Shown here piece by piece: positions 16,823 to 23,101 of a stretch of DNA of 62,643 nt. The stretch is from a virus. A program made the position numbers and the translations under genes. Every line of letters starts with the position of its first letter. The stretch's first letter is position 1. A model generated the notes under the pieces. That model was not told where the DNA came from and made no database searches. It saw nothing but the letters and a program-made list of their open reading frames with translations. Where the stretch lies: positions 1-62,643 of the IMG/VR virus record IMGVR_UViG_3300044691_000243; one strand, written 5' to 3'.

Positions 16823-16872
16823 GGTCCCGGCGTTTCAGCTCTTTACATCCGAGAGCTGGTATTGCCGGGACC
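16823..16872 (-). terminator. Intrinsic terminator/attenuator in the late leader
   Basis: On the minus strand this is a two-tier hairpin: outer stem GGTCCCGGC/GCCGGGACC (9 bp) and inner stem CAGCTCT/AGAGCTG (7 bp), followed directly by TTTTATT. It stands about 28 bases upstream of the ATG at 16794, so leftward transcripts must read through it to reach the late genes. Confidence 0.7.
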
Positions 16873-17046
16873 CTATCCCGTAGCGTGGATTAACTTTTAT
16901 CACCGTAATTTTACTGGCGTGTGAGCAAAATAGCTCAACCAAAATGGTAGTAATTTGTTAGGGTTTCACAGTCGGTGGCCCAGCATCCCCAGACGATTAG
17001 CCGATCGCCTGTCGCCACCCACCGACCTTGAAAGGAGCAGCGCCAG
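16873..17046. promoter_or_regulatory. AT-rich leader/promoter region upstream of late genes
   Basis: AT-rich, no gene. It holds a TGAGC-N6-GCTCA dyad (16922-16937) and, on the minus strand, TTGAGC followed 19 bases later by TAAAAT, a loose promoter-like pair. A long-range pair GTCGGTGG (16971)/CCACCGAC (17029) could fold the RNA. This is the most likely place for a late leftward promoter or leader RNA. Confidence 0.35.
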
Positions 17047-17178
17047 ATGGCCCTAGCTCTTGTTATCATCGCTGTCCATATACAACACCGATGGCCCTTC
17101 GTAAAGCCTGACCCTCGATCGGAAGCCTGGATGCGGTCGCATCTCTATCCTCCGTATGATCCCCGGGTGACACCTTGA
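17047..17178 (+). CDS. Possible 43-residue rightward peptide
   Basis: ATG at 17047 with a very good AAAGGAG site 9 bases upstream. The peptide starts with a short hydrophobic stretch (MALALVIIAV) and ends Pro/Tyr-rich (LYPPYDPRV). It is alone on the plus strand in the control region. Only the ribosome site supports it, so it may be a leader peptide or chance. Confidence 0.3.
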   Translation: MALALVIIAVHIQHRWPFVKPDPRSEAWMRSHLYPPYDPRVTP

Positions 17179-17251
17179 CACGACGCCCAGGGGAGTGGCC
17201 CGCGGGACCGGCACCACCAGCGTATTTTGCCGTCAGCCCCTTAACGAAAAG

Positions 17252-17266
17252 TTACCGTCACGGTAA
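17252..17266. repeat. 15-bp palindrome copy 4
   Basis: TTACCG-TCA-CGGTAA in the non-coding control region, next to a TTAA-N7-TTAC box. Confidence 0.95.
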
Positions 17267-17415
17267 ACCAAGGCGTACCGCGGACATACCGCGGACAGAC
17301 GCTGGCGCTCCTGGATGGTGCCGCCTGCCTCTCGGCGCGAGCGACGGAGCGCTCTCGGGGCGTAGTCCATATGTGGGCTGTCGGTTGTCCGTGCGGGGAA
17401 TTTCACCTTGGTACC

Positions 17416-17430
17416 TTAACAAAAGGTTAA
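17416..17430. promoter_or_regulatory. TTAA-N7-TTAA box (CtrA-like site)
   Basis: Exact TTAA, seven bases (CAAAAGG), TTAA. This is the known spacing of CtrA boxes in Caulobacterales and Rhizobiales. It lies in the non-coding control region upstream of the leftward block, which encodes a CtrA-like regulator. Confidence 0.4.
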
Positions 17431-17465
17431 TAAGGGTTTTGGGGTCCTAGGTATTTCCGAAGGGG

Positions 17466-17483
17466 GTCTCGCGAAAGCGAGAC
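17466..17483. other. Tetraloop hairpin
   Basis: Perfect 7-bp stem GTCTCGC/GCGAGAC closed by GAAA on the plus strand, a stable GNRA-type loop. Together with the stem at 17542 it suggests a structured RNA in the control region. Strand and role are undecided. Confidence 0.4.
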
Positions 17484-17541
17484 GGGGCCGCCCGGTCCAT
17501 GCTCCCCCGTGGAAAGGAGAGCAGGGTAGGGGCGGGGTAGT

Positions 17542-17567
17542 CCCCTCTGCCGCGTCGGGCAGAGGGG
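17542..17567 (-). terminator. 10-bp hairpin after the 17578-17859 gene
   Basis: Perfect stem CCCCTCTGCC/GGCAGAGGGG with a 6-base loop, 11 bases past the leftward stop codon. It lacks a downstream T run. The core is a reversed copy of the TGCC-CGACGC-GGCA dyad seen elsewhere. Confidence 0.4.
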
Positions 17568-17577
17568 TAAAAAGGTA

Positions 17578-17859
17578 TCAGACTTTCAGCGAAGCGAAGC
17601 TGACAGCCTTGGAACTTGTCTTCTTCTTCGCATCAGCAAGGTCAATCGCGATGGACAGCCGGCCGAAGTTGTAAGAGAACACCAGGCGATGGGTTTGGGG
17701 TAACTCTGCGGCTTTGGTGCAGAGGGTCTCAAACTGCTCTCTGGCCTCTTTCGCCTTGGCATAAATGGCCTTGTAGGCCGCATGTGCCTTGGCAACTTCG
17801 GGTTGCAACGTAGCCGGATCGATCTCGTTCCAATCCAGCTTGGTGTCTGTCTTAGCCAT
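17578..17859 (-). CDS. Hypothetical charged helical protein
   Basis: 93 residues from an ATG with GAGGAG 6 bases upstream. It has a long helix (AYKAIYAKAKEAREQFETLC) and then a beta segment (RLVFSYNFGRLSIAIDLADA). Monocistronic, isolated in the control region between origin-like repeats and the late leader, and followed by a hairpin. This position suits an early or regulatory gene. No family recognised. Confidence 0.75.
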   Translation of the reverse strand: MAKTDTKLDWNEIDPATLQPEVAKAHAAYKAIYAKAKEAREQFETLCTKAAELPQTHRLVFSYNFGRLSIAIDLADAKKKTSSKAVSFASLKV

Positions 17860-18086
17860 TGTGTGCTCCTCAGTTTGTCCCGTAGGACGTTCCAAGGGCC
17901 GAGCCAATCCCGGCCCTGCAATCCTGCCCCGTCGGGCATTTTGGTTTGGCGGGCCGTCAGGCCCTGGTCGCGCGTCGCGTACACGCGCGCGTTACCGCGC
18001 TAGGAGAATAGACGCGTTAAAAGGTGCTAAGCCCATATCAAAAACGCATGGCTCTCTAGTAATTAGATACCTTCGTGTTAAGGGTT

Positions 18087-18652
18087 AAATGTCCGTAGGG
18101 GGCCAAAACCAGCTAAGTGTTTGATATTGTTACCTTTTTGCCCTAATTGGAACTCAATAGTCCTAAATGTCCAAATGTCCAGCTAGTCCCTCCGTGTTTT
18201 TTTTCCACCCACCCCCCCCCTGAAAACGCCATGGTTAATATGGAACTTGGACATTTAAACACATTAAGGTTCCGGCATTGTGGAAGAAAAATCGGCAGAA
18301 GAGAGAGAAATGTCCTAATGTCATAAATGTCTATAAAAATCAATAAGTTAAGGGACGCGGGCTCTCGTTTTCTCTTGCAGTTTTCTTTGTTTGTTCTTTT
18401 CGGAAATATATACTTAACCAATATTAACCGTTAAGTATTCAGTCATATATTTTCTAGCCCAGAGAGACCTCGCCTATGCCGGACATTTGGACATTTAAGA
18501 CATTTAGATTGGGGAACCCGAAAAACGTTAAGACATTCCATTCCTATTCTGCAGACCTGAAAATCAGGTTACATTCCTGTAACGCTATCTGTGGTAATAA
18601 GGTAGCACCCCAGGACATTTAAAGACATTTGCCCCAGCATTTAAAGACATTT
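18087..18652. repeat. Iteron-like array of GGACATTT
   Basis: About a dozen copies of an 8-mer. AAATGTCC lies at 18087, 18165, 18173 and 18308, with variant AAATGTCT at 18325. GGACATTT lies at 18249, 18481, 18489 and 18613, with AGACATTT at 18498, 18623 and 18645. Two pairs are exact head-to-tail tandems. Left copies mostly point one way and right copies the other. The array is in the most AT-rich part of the window, as in iteron origins bound by an initiator. Confidence 0.6.
18410..18438. promoter_or_regulatory. 9-bp inverted repeat with TTAA core
   Basis: ATACTTAAC and GTTAAGTAT form perfect 9-bp arms around an 11-base AT-rich spacer, with a third TTAAC inside. Likely an operator or initiator site within the iteron region. 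Confidence 0.4.
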
Positions 18653-18769
18653 AGTTGCCACTTTGTTCTCGCTTGCGCTCATCTTCTGCCGCTCCTCTTT
18701 GTAAGGTGCCGAGGTACCTCTTTCCTGCTCGCCGCAGGCCCCAAAACCCCACCGACGCGCGTCTGTGAA

Positions 18770-18787
18770 TTTGCCCGACGTGGCAAA
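18770..18787. repeat. TTTGCC-N6-GGCAAA dyad, copy in control region
   Basis: Arms TTTGCC and GGCAAA around CGACGT. Related copies with spacer CGACGC are at 21740, 23052 and, shortened, 32361, and one is reversed in the hairpin at 17542. This copy is about 40 bases upstream of the candidate early promoter. Confidence 0.45.
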
Positions 18788-18824
18788 CGCGACCGCCGCG
18801 GCCCGAAATCCGTCCGCGGTTTGG

Positions 18825-18853
18825 TTGCAACCCGGCCGTGCATCGGCCATACT
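18825..18853 (+). promoter_or_regulatory. Candidate early rightward promoter with operator dyad
   Basis: TTGCAA and CATACT are separated by exactly 17 bases, a sigma70-type layout, 17 bases before the first early ATG at 18871. The spacer holds an inverted repeat GGCCG/CGGCC (18834-18848), where a repressor could block RNA polymerase. Confidence 0.45.
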
Positions 18854-18870
18854 GCTGAGGAGCAGATACC

Positions 18871-19125
18871 ATGTCCAAAACACTCCATTTCGGCTCACGT
18901 CCTATCGACCAGCATATCGCTAACCGTATTGACCGGCATGTCATCAGGCGGCATACTGTCTGCGGGTTCCAGCGTCTCCAGGAGCTCGCTGCAGAGGACT
19001 ATGCTCGCCATGTTGCCTGGGAAGTCACTCCCGGCCAGCGCCGCTCGCCTTCCTTGCCGAAGGTCACCTATGCCGCATCTGCTCCAGGATTTGGCAAGCG
19101 CACAAATGGCGGAGGGTCACGCTGA
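18871..19125 (+). CDS. First early protein, hypothetical
   Basis: 84 residues, ATG with GAGGAG 8 bases upstream. The chain is basic and His/Arg-rich at its start (IDQHIANRIDRHVIRRHTV), ending in a disordered Gly/Ser tail. It is the first gene behind the candidate early promoter, a place where host-takeover proteins are common. No family is recognised. Its stop overlaps the next start (TGATG). Confidence 0.7.
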   Translation: MSKTLHFGSRPIDQHIANRIDRHVIRRHTVCGFQRLQELAAEDYARHVAWEVTPGQRRSPSLPKVTYAASAPGFGKRTNGGGSR

Positions 19126-19337
19126 TGGCTGTGCTCAAACTCCACCAGAGCGTCACCATGCAGCGCATCATGGAAGCTGTGAAGCGCCAGCAGTCATCCC
19201 CCGACAACCCCGGCATCTGCGTCTTGTGCGGCAACGAGGCCGAGGGCTGCGAGCCCGATGCACGCCGCTACGAATGCGAGAGCTGTGGCGAGCGAGGCGT
19301 CTACGGGGCAGAAGAGCTTCTGATGCGCCTAGGCTGA
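19125..19337 (+). CDS. Small zinc-ribbon-like early protein
   Basis: 70 residues. CVLCG and CESCG, about 24 residues apart, form a Cys4 zinc ribbon after a basic N-terminal helix (RIMEAVKRQQ). Such small ribbons bind nucleic acid or host proteins. The start is coupled to the previous gene, and a palindrome copy begins one base after the stop codon. Confidence 0.75.
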   Translation: MAVLKLHQSVTMQRIMEAVKRQQSSPDNPGICVLCGNEAEGCEPDARRYECESCGERGVYGAEELLMRLG

Positions 19338-19338
19338 T

Positions 19339-19353
19339 TTACCGTCACGGTAA
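19339..19353. repeat. 15-bp palindrome copy 5
   Basis: TTACCG-TCA-CGGTAA, one base after the stop of the zinc-ribbon gene. Confidence 0.95.
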
Positions 19354-19398
19354 CAGAGTATTAACACTTTGCGACCCGCAGGAGAGGGATAATGCGAA

Positions 19399-19419
19399 GG
19401 CTGCGCCTTCCGCGCAGCC
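19399..19419 (+). other. GC-rich hairpin upstream of the 19460 gene
   Basis: Perfect 8-bp stem GGCTGCGC/GCGCAGCC with a 5-base loop in the leader. It also lies within a possible 25-codon leader frame (ATG at 19392 with AGGAGAGG before it), which could make it an attenuator. Confidence 0.35.
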
Positions 19420-19459
19420 CCAGCAACCCACCATCATCTAACCAACTCAGGAGTGCAAT

Positions 19460-20002
19460 ATGCATATAGAGCGACTGACACACTTACGTGATCTGCTGCG
19501 GGCTGATGCAGCCAATCCCACCGGGGTAAAGTTCGATCTCTCGGCGTGGGTGGGTCATGCCAGCACGAACAACCCCGACGAAATCGTCAACATATTTGAC
19601 ATGGTCGAGGTTGACGGTAACAAGGTGCCAACGCAACCGATCGCAATATCCTGTGACACATATGTGTGTGCGCTTGGTCTGGCTGCGCTCGATCCCGTGT
19701 TTCAGGCACAAGGCCTGCACTTCGAGGTATGCCCGACGCACAACCCCACGTTGGCGTGGATGATACCGCAGTTCGGTGCCGATGACGGCTTCCAGGCTGG
19801 CGCCGCGTTCTTCGACATCAGCCTCGAAGACAGCCTGTATCTGTTCGATCAGAACAGCTACAGTGACTGCCCGGTCAAGGCGGAAGGCGAGCTGTATGTG
19901 GCCGATCGGGTGGACGACCTGATCAACGGCATCGTCGATAACTATTATCACCCTGAATACAAAGACGAGGGTGACAAAGACGAGGGTGACAACGAAGACT
20001 GA
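19460..20002 (+). CDS. Acidic hypothetical early protein
   Basis: 180 residues starting after an AGGAG site. The folded part includes two Cys-containing segments (SCDTYVCALGLAALDP and HFEVCPTHNP), and the last 15 residues are a strongly acidic tail with Asp/Glu repeats (EYKDEGDKDEGDNED). The Cys-CALGLA segment recalls the CCLGV segment of the 20333 gene, so the two may be distantly related. Acidic tails can imitate DNA, as in phage anti-host proteins, but that is speculation. Confidence 0.75.
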   Translation: MHIERLTHLRDLLRADAANPTGVKFDLSAWVGHASTNNPDEIVNIFDMVEVDGNKVPTQPIAISCDTYVCALGLAALDPVFQAQGLHFEVCPTHNPTLAWMIPQFGADDGFQAGAAFFDISLEDSLYLFDQNSYSDCPVKAEGELYVADRVDDLINGIVDNYYHPEYKDEGDKDEGDNED

Positions 20003-20015
20003 AGACGTTTCGACA

Positions 20016-20035
20016 CTGTGCCCTGCGGGGCACAG
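20016..20035 (+). other. 8-bp hairpin between early genes
   Basis: Stem CTGTGCCC/GGGCACAG with loop TGCG, directly after the 19460-20002 gene. No T run follows; possibly a weak terminator or RNA-processing element. Confidence 0.35.
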
Positions 20036-20078
20036 CACAAAACGCCTTCTAACCTTCCAACCGGCTGAGGAGCCTAAT

Positions 20079-20333
20079 ATGAGCAAAGACCAGGATCGGA
20101 TATTCATGGCCGCCATGGAGCTTCGGGCACTGCCCATCTGCATCGTGTGCCGGGGTCCCAAAGGCCCGGGTACGGTAATTTGCTGGCCCTGCCACATACG
20201 GCAGAAGCGGATCAACGCCGACAAGCCCTATGACTACGATCCCGTGATCACCGAGATCATGGACGCGTTTGAAGCTGGCAAGGTGGCAATCGACAACGCC
20301 GGAAATATAACCATGGAACTGGAGGGTATGTGA
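20079..20333 (+). CDS. Small Cys-rich early protein
   Basis: 84 residues from an ATG preceded by GAGGAG. CIVCRG and CWPCH, about 13 residues apart, form a possible zinc knuckle; the C-terminal half is helical (VITEIMDAFEAGKVAI). Its stop overlaps the following ATG (TGATG). Function unknown. Confidence 0.72.
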   Translation: MSKDQDRIFMAAMELRALPICIVCRGPKGPGTVICWPCHIRQKRINADKPYDYDPVITEIMDAFEAGKVAIDNAGNITMELEGM

Positions 20334-20650
20334 TGACACCAGAATTTAAAGCGCGCTGGATCGCCGATCTGCGTAAGCATCCCAAGACCACGGGCTATCT
20401 CAAGCACGACGGCGCCTATTGCTGCCTTGGTGTTGCCTGCATGACGCTGGGCGGACACTTCGAAAAGGGAGGCGATGGCAACACTCGCCCGTTCTTGGGC
20501 AGTAACAACCTCGCATACGGCGAGGAGCTTGCTTACAGCACGCTGGAGCTCATGGGCCTCACCTACAGCGCCCAGACCACGCTGATCGACTTGAACGACC
20601 GCAGCGACACATTCGAGCCTGTGATCGAGTGGATCGAGGAGAACCTGTGA
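20333..20650 (+). CDS. Conserved phage protein with CCLGV motif
   Basis: 105 residues. The pattern KTTGYLKHDGAYCCLGVACM, then LIDLNDRSDTFEPVIEWIEE, matches a widespread phage and prophage family of unknown function, whose members share a Cys-Cys-Leu-Gly-Val core and a closing helix. The first GTG lies just before the ATG; I use the ATG because of the TGATG overlap. Confidence 0.8.
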   Translation: MTPEFKARWIADLRKHPKTTGYLKHDGAYCCLGVACMTLGGHFEKGGDGNTRPFLGSNNLAYGEELAYSTLELMGLTYSAQTTLIDLNDRSDTFEPVIEWIEENL

Positions 20651-21009
20651 GCCACAAATATCCGACCAGGGTGAAACTCGCGGACACTATTCAGTTGTTC
20701 GAAGGATCATTCGTGCAGCCAGCCTGTGAGCCCGGAAGAGCGAAAGGAAGGTGGACAATGCGCCTTAGCCTCGATCAGATGCGGGAGTGGAAGCGTGAGC
20801 TCGCCGGCATGGACGACACGATGCTGCAGAACGTGGTGGTCTATAACCGCGACCGCTCGCTTGCGCTGCCGTCTCACCCGTGGTCGTTCTACCATCTGGC
20901 GCGGGACGAGCAGATCAACCGTAACACGGTAGGACCGTCGTGTCCGTGGCCAATGGAGATGGGCGAAGAAGGTCCGATTGTCAATCTAGTGACGGAGGAG
21001 GAAGCCTGA
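20647..21009 (+). CDS. Hypothetical early protein
   Basis: 120 residues from a GTG overlapping the upstream stop (GTGA). An internal ATG at 20758 with AAGGAAGGTGG before it could give an 83-residue form (MRLSLDQMREWKRELAG). The protein mixes a helical centre with an acidic end (MEMGEEGPIVNLVTEEEA). No family recognised. Confidence 0.65.
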   Translation: MSHKYPTRVKLADTIQLFEGSFVQPACEPGRAKGRWTMRLSLDQMREWKRELAGMDDTMLQNVVVYNRDRSLALPSHPWSFYHLARDEQINRNTVGPSCPWPMEMGEEGPIVNLVTEEEA

Positions 21010-21224
21010 TGCTCTATATCGCGCTAGGGATAATAGGCGTTGCGTTCTGTGTCCCGTTCTTCATCGCATATCGCCGCTCACTTCCCGGTGGCGGTCCATC
21101 CTCTGACCCTAAATGCGAAACGTGCTCGCCATGGTCCCGCATTGAACAGCGCGACCTTGACACGGTGCATCAGCTTTGGCTTGCTGAGCGCATTAGGCCT
21201 TATCCATACGGGGAGACGTTCTGA
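21009..21224 (+). CDS. Small membrane protein with Cys pair
   Basis: 71 residues, start coupled as TGATG. One N-terminal membrane segment (LYIALGIIGVAFCVPFFIAY) and a cytoplasmic or periplasmic tail with CETC. It is the first of two consecutive small membrane proteins in the early block. Function unknown. Confidence 0.7.
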   Translation: MLYIALGIIGVAFCVPFFIAYRRSLPGGGPSSDPKCETCSPWSRIEQRDLDTVHQLWLAERIRPYPYGETF

Positions 21225-21403
21225 TGCGCAGCAAGGTAGCACCGGCGCCAACTACACCGGCTTGGGTAGTGGCGATCATCTGCGCGCTGGCGCCGACCGC
21301 GATCACGCTGCTGTTGGTTGCGCTGGCCGCGTTAGGCTATACGCTGCTGCACGGCGATGCCTCGTTTCTGTATATTATGCTCTTTATGATGGGAGTAGAC
21401 TAA
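21224..21403 (+). CDS. Small two-span membrane protein
   Basis: 59 residues between TGATG and TAATG junctions. Two hydrophobic segments: VVAIICALAPTAITLLLVAL and, after a short turn, FLYIMLFMMGV. Early small membrane proteins often mediate superinfection exclusion, but nothing specific shows that here. Confidence 0.65.
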   Translation: MRSKVAPAPTTPAWVVAIICALAPTAITLLLVALAALGYTLLHGDASFLYIMLFMMGVD

Positions 21404-21582
21404 TGACAATGCCAGTTGACAGGATCATGCTCGCCAAGGAAGTTTTGGTCGATCTGCTGCATGCCATGGAGAAGCTGAACGAGCTTGACACCCTGATGTG
21501 CCAGCACGCCGTAAGCGGCCTGATCGGAGACTGTGCCACGATGATGCACAGCGAGGTTATGTCGCGAGCGGGGAAGGCGTGA
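21403..21582 (+). CDS. Small helical early protein
   Basis: 59 residues starting in a TAATG overlap. Almost entirely helical (LAKEVLVDLLHAMEKLNELD, then MCQHAVSGLIGDCATMMHSE), with two Cys. No family recognised; supported by the tight coupling on both sides. Confidence 0.65.
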   Translation: MTMPVDRIMLAKEVLVDLLHAMEKLNELDTLMCQHAVSGLIGDCATMMHSEVMSRAGKA

Positions 21583-21800
21583 TGGGGTTCTATCCGAAAC
21601 ACTTGAAGGTGCGTCGATCGCTCGGACTTTACTCAAAAGAGCCGGATTACCGTCACGGTAATTCGTGTCGCTTCGGCGATACACCAGCTTGCGCGACACA
21701 CGGGCACTCCTGCTCTTGCCGGCCATGGCGAAGGCGGCGTTTTGCCCGACGCGGCAAAAGTTTAAATTTTCCGAGCGGCGCGGAACGCCGCCCCCAATAG
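21582..21800 (+). CDS. Basic Cys/Arg-rich small protein carrying two repeat elements
   Basis: 72 residues, start coupled as TGATG. DYRHGN is encoded by a palindrome copy (21647) and FARRGKS by a TTTTGCC/GGCAAAA dyad (21740), so nearly a third of the gene is repeat sequence. Several Cys (CATHGHSCSC) suggest a metal site. The gene could be a real small protein or a by-product of regulatory DNA. Confidence 0.5.
   Translation: MGFYPKHLKVRRSLGLYSKEPDYRHGNSCRFGDTPACATHGHSCSCRPWRRRRFARRGKSLNFPSGAERRPQ
21647..21661. repeat. 15-bp palindrome copy 6
   Basis: TTACCG-TCA-CGGTAA inside the 21582-21800 gene, read DYRHGN. Confidence 0.95.
21740..21759. repeat. TTTTGCC-N6-GGCAAAA dyad
   Basis: Seven-base arms around CGACGC, within the end of the 21582-21800 gene and about 50 bases upstream of the 21810 start. 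Confidence 0.6.
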
Positions 21801-21809
21801 GAGTAAAAC

Positions 21810-22583
21810 ATGCCACAAACGACCCCATCTAACCCATCGCTCTCAAACAAGATCACGTTTGACAGCATTCGTGCTGACATGCGTGATCTCGGGATGCAAG
21901 CCGGCCAGGGCGCAGACACGCAAGTGAAAGCGCTCTTGCGAGCAGTCGAGGGCAGCTACCACGCCGCCCTTGACTTGTCCAAAAACAAGCACGGCGACGA
22001 TATCGACGATGCGACGGTGCTTGCAGAGGATTATTTCAAAGCACGAAATAGCGCGGTGGTCTTTGATGCGAAAAGCCCTAACCAACGTAAGTTGGTTAGC
22101 ACCATCCGCACTTCGATCAAGCTCGGCTCATATACCAAGGGCGGCACGGGAGAACCCATCGCCACGGTGCAGAACTTGATGACGATGTGCGCCAACCTTC
22201 GCAAAATCCCGGGCGAAGTGAAGAAATTGAACGATCCTGCGAACACATTGCTTAACTATGCTCGCGTGCAGTTGTGGCGGGATACCCTCATTGAGGATGA
22301 CGAGCTCAAAACCTTCTGTTACAAAAAGCCACAAGAGTTCGCCACTGCCGAGGACATCATCGAACGATGTGCGAAGCAGCTGGAGAGCCTCGCTAACGGC
22401 AAGGCCGCGCACGGTACCGCACAGAACAATGGCAATAACGTCACAGACGCAGCCAGGGCACTCCGCAAGGAGCTCGCTGCCATCGCAACAGCAAGAGGGC
22501 AGTCGGGCGCACCGCAAGTCGGAAGAGCAACGCAGGCCAGAAGCACACCCGTTCCGCAGCCGGCAGACGCAACTACTCCGTAG
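21810..22583 (+). CDS. Hypothetical early protein, possibly DNA-associated
   Basis: 257 residues after AGGAG. A folded helical core (residues 15-185: ALLRAVEGSYHAALDLSKNK, NLMTMCANLRKIPGEVKKLN) precedes a disordered Ala/Gln/Pro tail. The length, high charge and presence of a terminator right after it suggest an abundant early product. No family recognised. It ends the first early transcription unit. Confidence 0.75.
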   Translation: MPQTTPSNPSLSNKITFDSIRADMRDLGMQAGQGADTQVKALLRAVEGSYHAALDLSKNKHGDDIDDATVLAEDYFKARNSAVVFDAKSPNQRKLVSTIRTSIKLGSYTKGGTGEPIATVQNLMTMCANLRKIPGEVKKLNDPANTLLNYARVQLWRDTLIEDDELKTFCYKKPQEFATAEDIIERCAKQLESLANGKAAHGTAQNNGNNVTDAARALRKELAAIATARGQSGAPQVGRATQARSTPVPQPADATTP

Positions 22584-22620
22584 GTTTCACTGTGAAGGGC
22601 CATTAATGGCGCGCAGTGAA

Positions 22621-22667
22621 GGCCGGGAAGGTGGCTCCTCAGCACCTTCCCGGCCACTATTGTTTCT
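22621..22667 (+). terminator. Strong hairpin terminator after the first early unit
   Basis: Perfect 13-bp stem GGCCGGGAAGGTG/CACCTTCCCGGCC with a 9-base loop, then ACTATTGTTT. The T run is short, so termination may be partial. It separates the small early genes from the MoxR/VWA unit. Confidence 0.65.
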
Positions 22668-22701
22668 GGGGTACACTCTAGTCCATCATGAGGAGGACAA
22701 G

Positions 22702-23040
22702 ATGTCACTACCGAAGGCAACAGACGACGAGATGCTTGCTGGTCTAAACAGGATCGGCACGACGGACCAACAGGTAGCGTTCATGGCGCGACTTCTTCAC
22801 ACGGCCTATGGGAAGTTAGCCCCGGAGCCGTGGGTCCAGAGATGGATCAGCGCGCATGCGACGACGTTGAGCCGGGGATACCCTGTTAGTTTTAAGGAAG
22901 TGGCAGACAAAGCCGACGTGGAAGAGAAGGAGGCGTGGGACGACTGGAAACGCCGCGCCAAGGCGTCATGGCGTAAGCCGTTCAAGTGGGGAGCGCGCCA
23001 GCTCAATAAGTTGGCGTACCCTAGGATGCCAGGACGGTAG
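22702..23040 (+). CDS. Hypothetical early protein
   Basis: 112 residues from an ATG with GAGGAGG 8 bases upstream. N-terminal helices (ATDDEMLAGLNRIGTTDQQV) lead to a basic C-terminal half (DDWKRRAKASWRKPFKWGAR), which could bind nucleic acid. It lies directly before the MoxR-like ATPase gene with a TTTTGCC/GGCAAAA dyad in the gap. Function unknown. Confidence 0.72.
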   Translation: MSLPKATDDEMLAGLNRIGTTDQQVAFMARLLHTAYGKLAPEPWVQRWISAHATTLSRGYPVSFKEVADKADVEEKEAWDDWKRRAKASWRKPFKWGARQLNKLAYPRMPGR

Positions 23041-23051
23041 AATATTAAAGT

Positions 23052-23071
23052 TTTTGCCCGACGCGGCAAAA
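23052..23071. repeat. TTTTGCC-N6-GGCAAAA dyad
   Basis: Seven-base arms around CGACGC, in the gap between the 22702-23040 gene and the MoxR gene. Identical to the copy at 21740. Confidence 0.6.
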
Positions 23072-23101
23072 GACCCCCGAAACTGAAACTGAGGAGGCTA
23101 A

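Larger units (their letters stand above)
17179..17577. other. Gene-poor control region with hairpins and TTAA boxes
   Basis: No supported gene: a rightward frame from a TTG at 17175 has implausible composition. It contains a palindrome copy at 17252, a near TTAA-N7-TTAC box at 17241, a full TTAA-N7-TTAA box at 17416, a tetraloop hairpin at 17466 and a 10-bp stem at 17542. It probably lies within the transcript of the leftward 17578-17859 gene. Confidence 0.5.
17860..18870. other. Non-coding 1-kb control region, probable replication origin
   Basis: No gene is supported here; the open frames have shadow-like composition. From left to right: a TGCCC/GGGCA hairpin at 17925, an AT-rich core with GGACATTT repeats (18087-18652), a TTAA-containing 9-bp dyad (18410), a TTTGCC/GGCAAA dyad (18770) and a promoter-like pair (18825). 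It separates leftward from rightward genes, as expected for an origin plus divergent promoters. Confidence 0.6.

Noticed and set aside
17175-17450. 91-residue rightward frame in the control region starting at TTG
   Set aside because: Composition is random-looking, it spans the palindrome and TTAA boxes, and it has no ribosome site of its own.
18143-18421. 92-residue leftward frame in the AT-rich region
   Set aside because: It covers the iteron-like repeats and reads as repeat-driven low-quality sequence; an origin or control region explains the DNA better.
20918-20935. Extra palindrome-like sequence ACCGTAACACGGTA
   Set aside because: Half-sites and spacing do not fit the 15-bp consensus.
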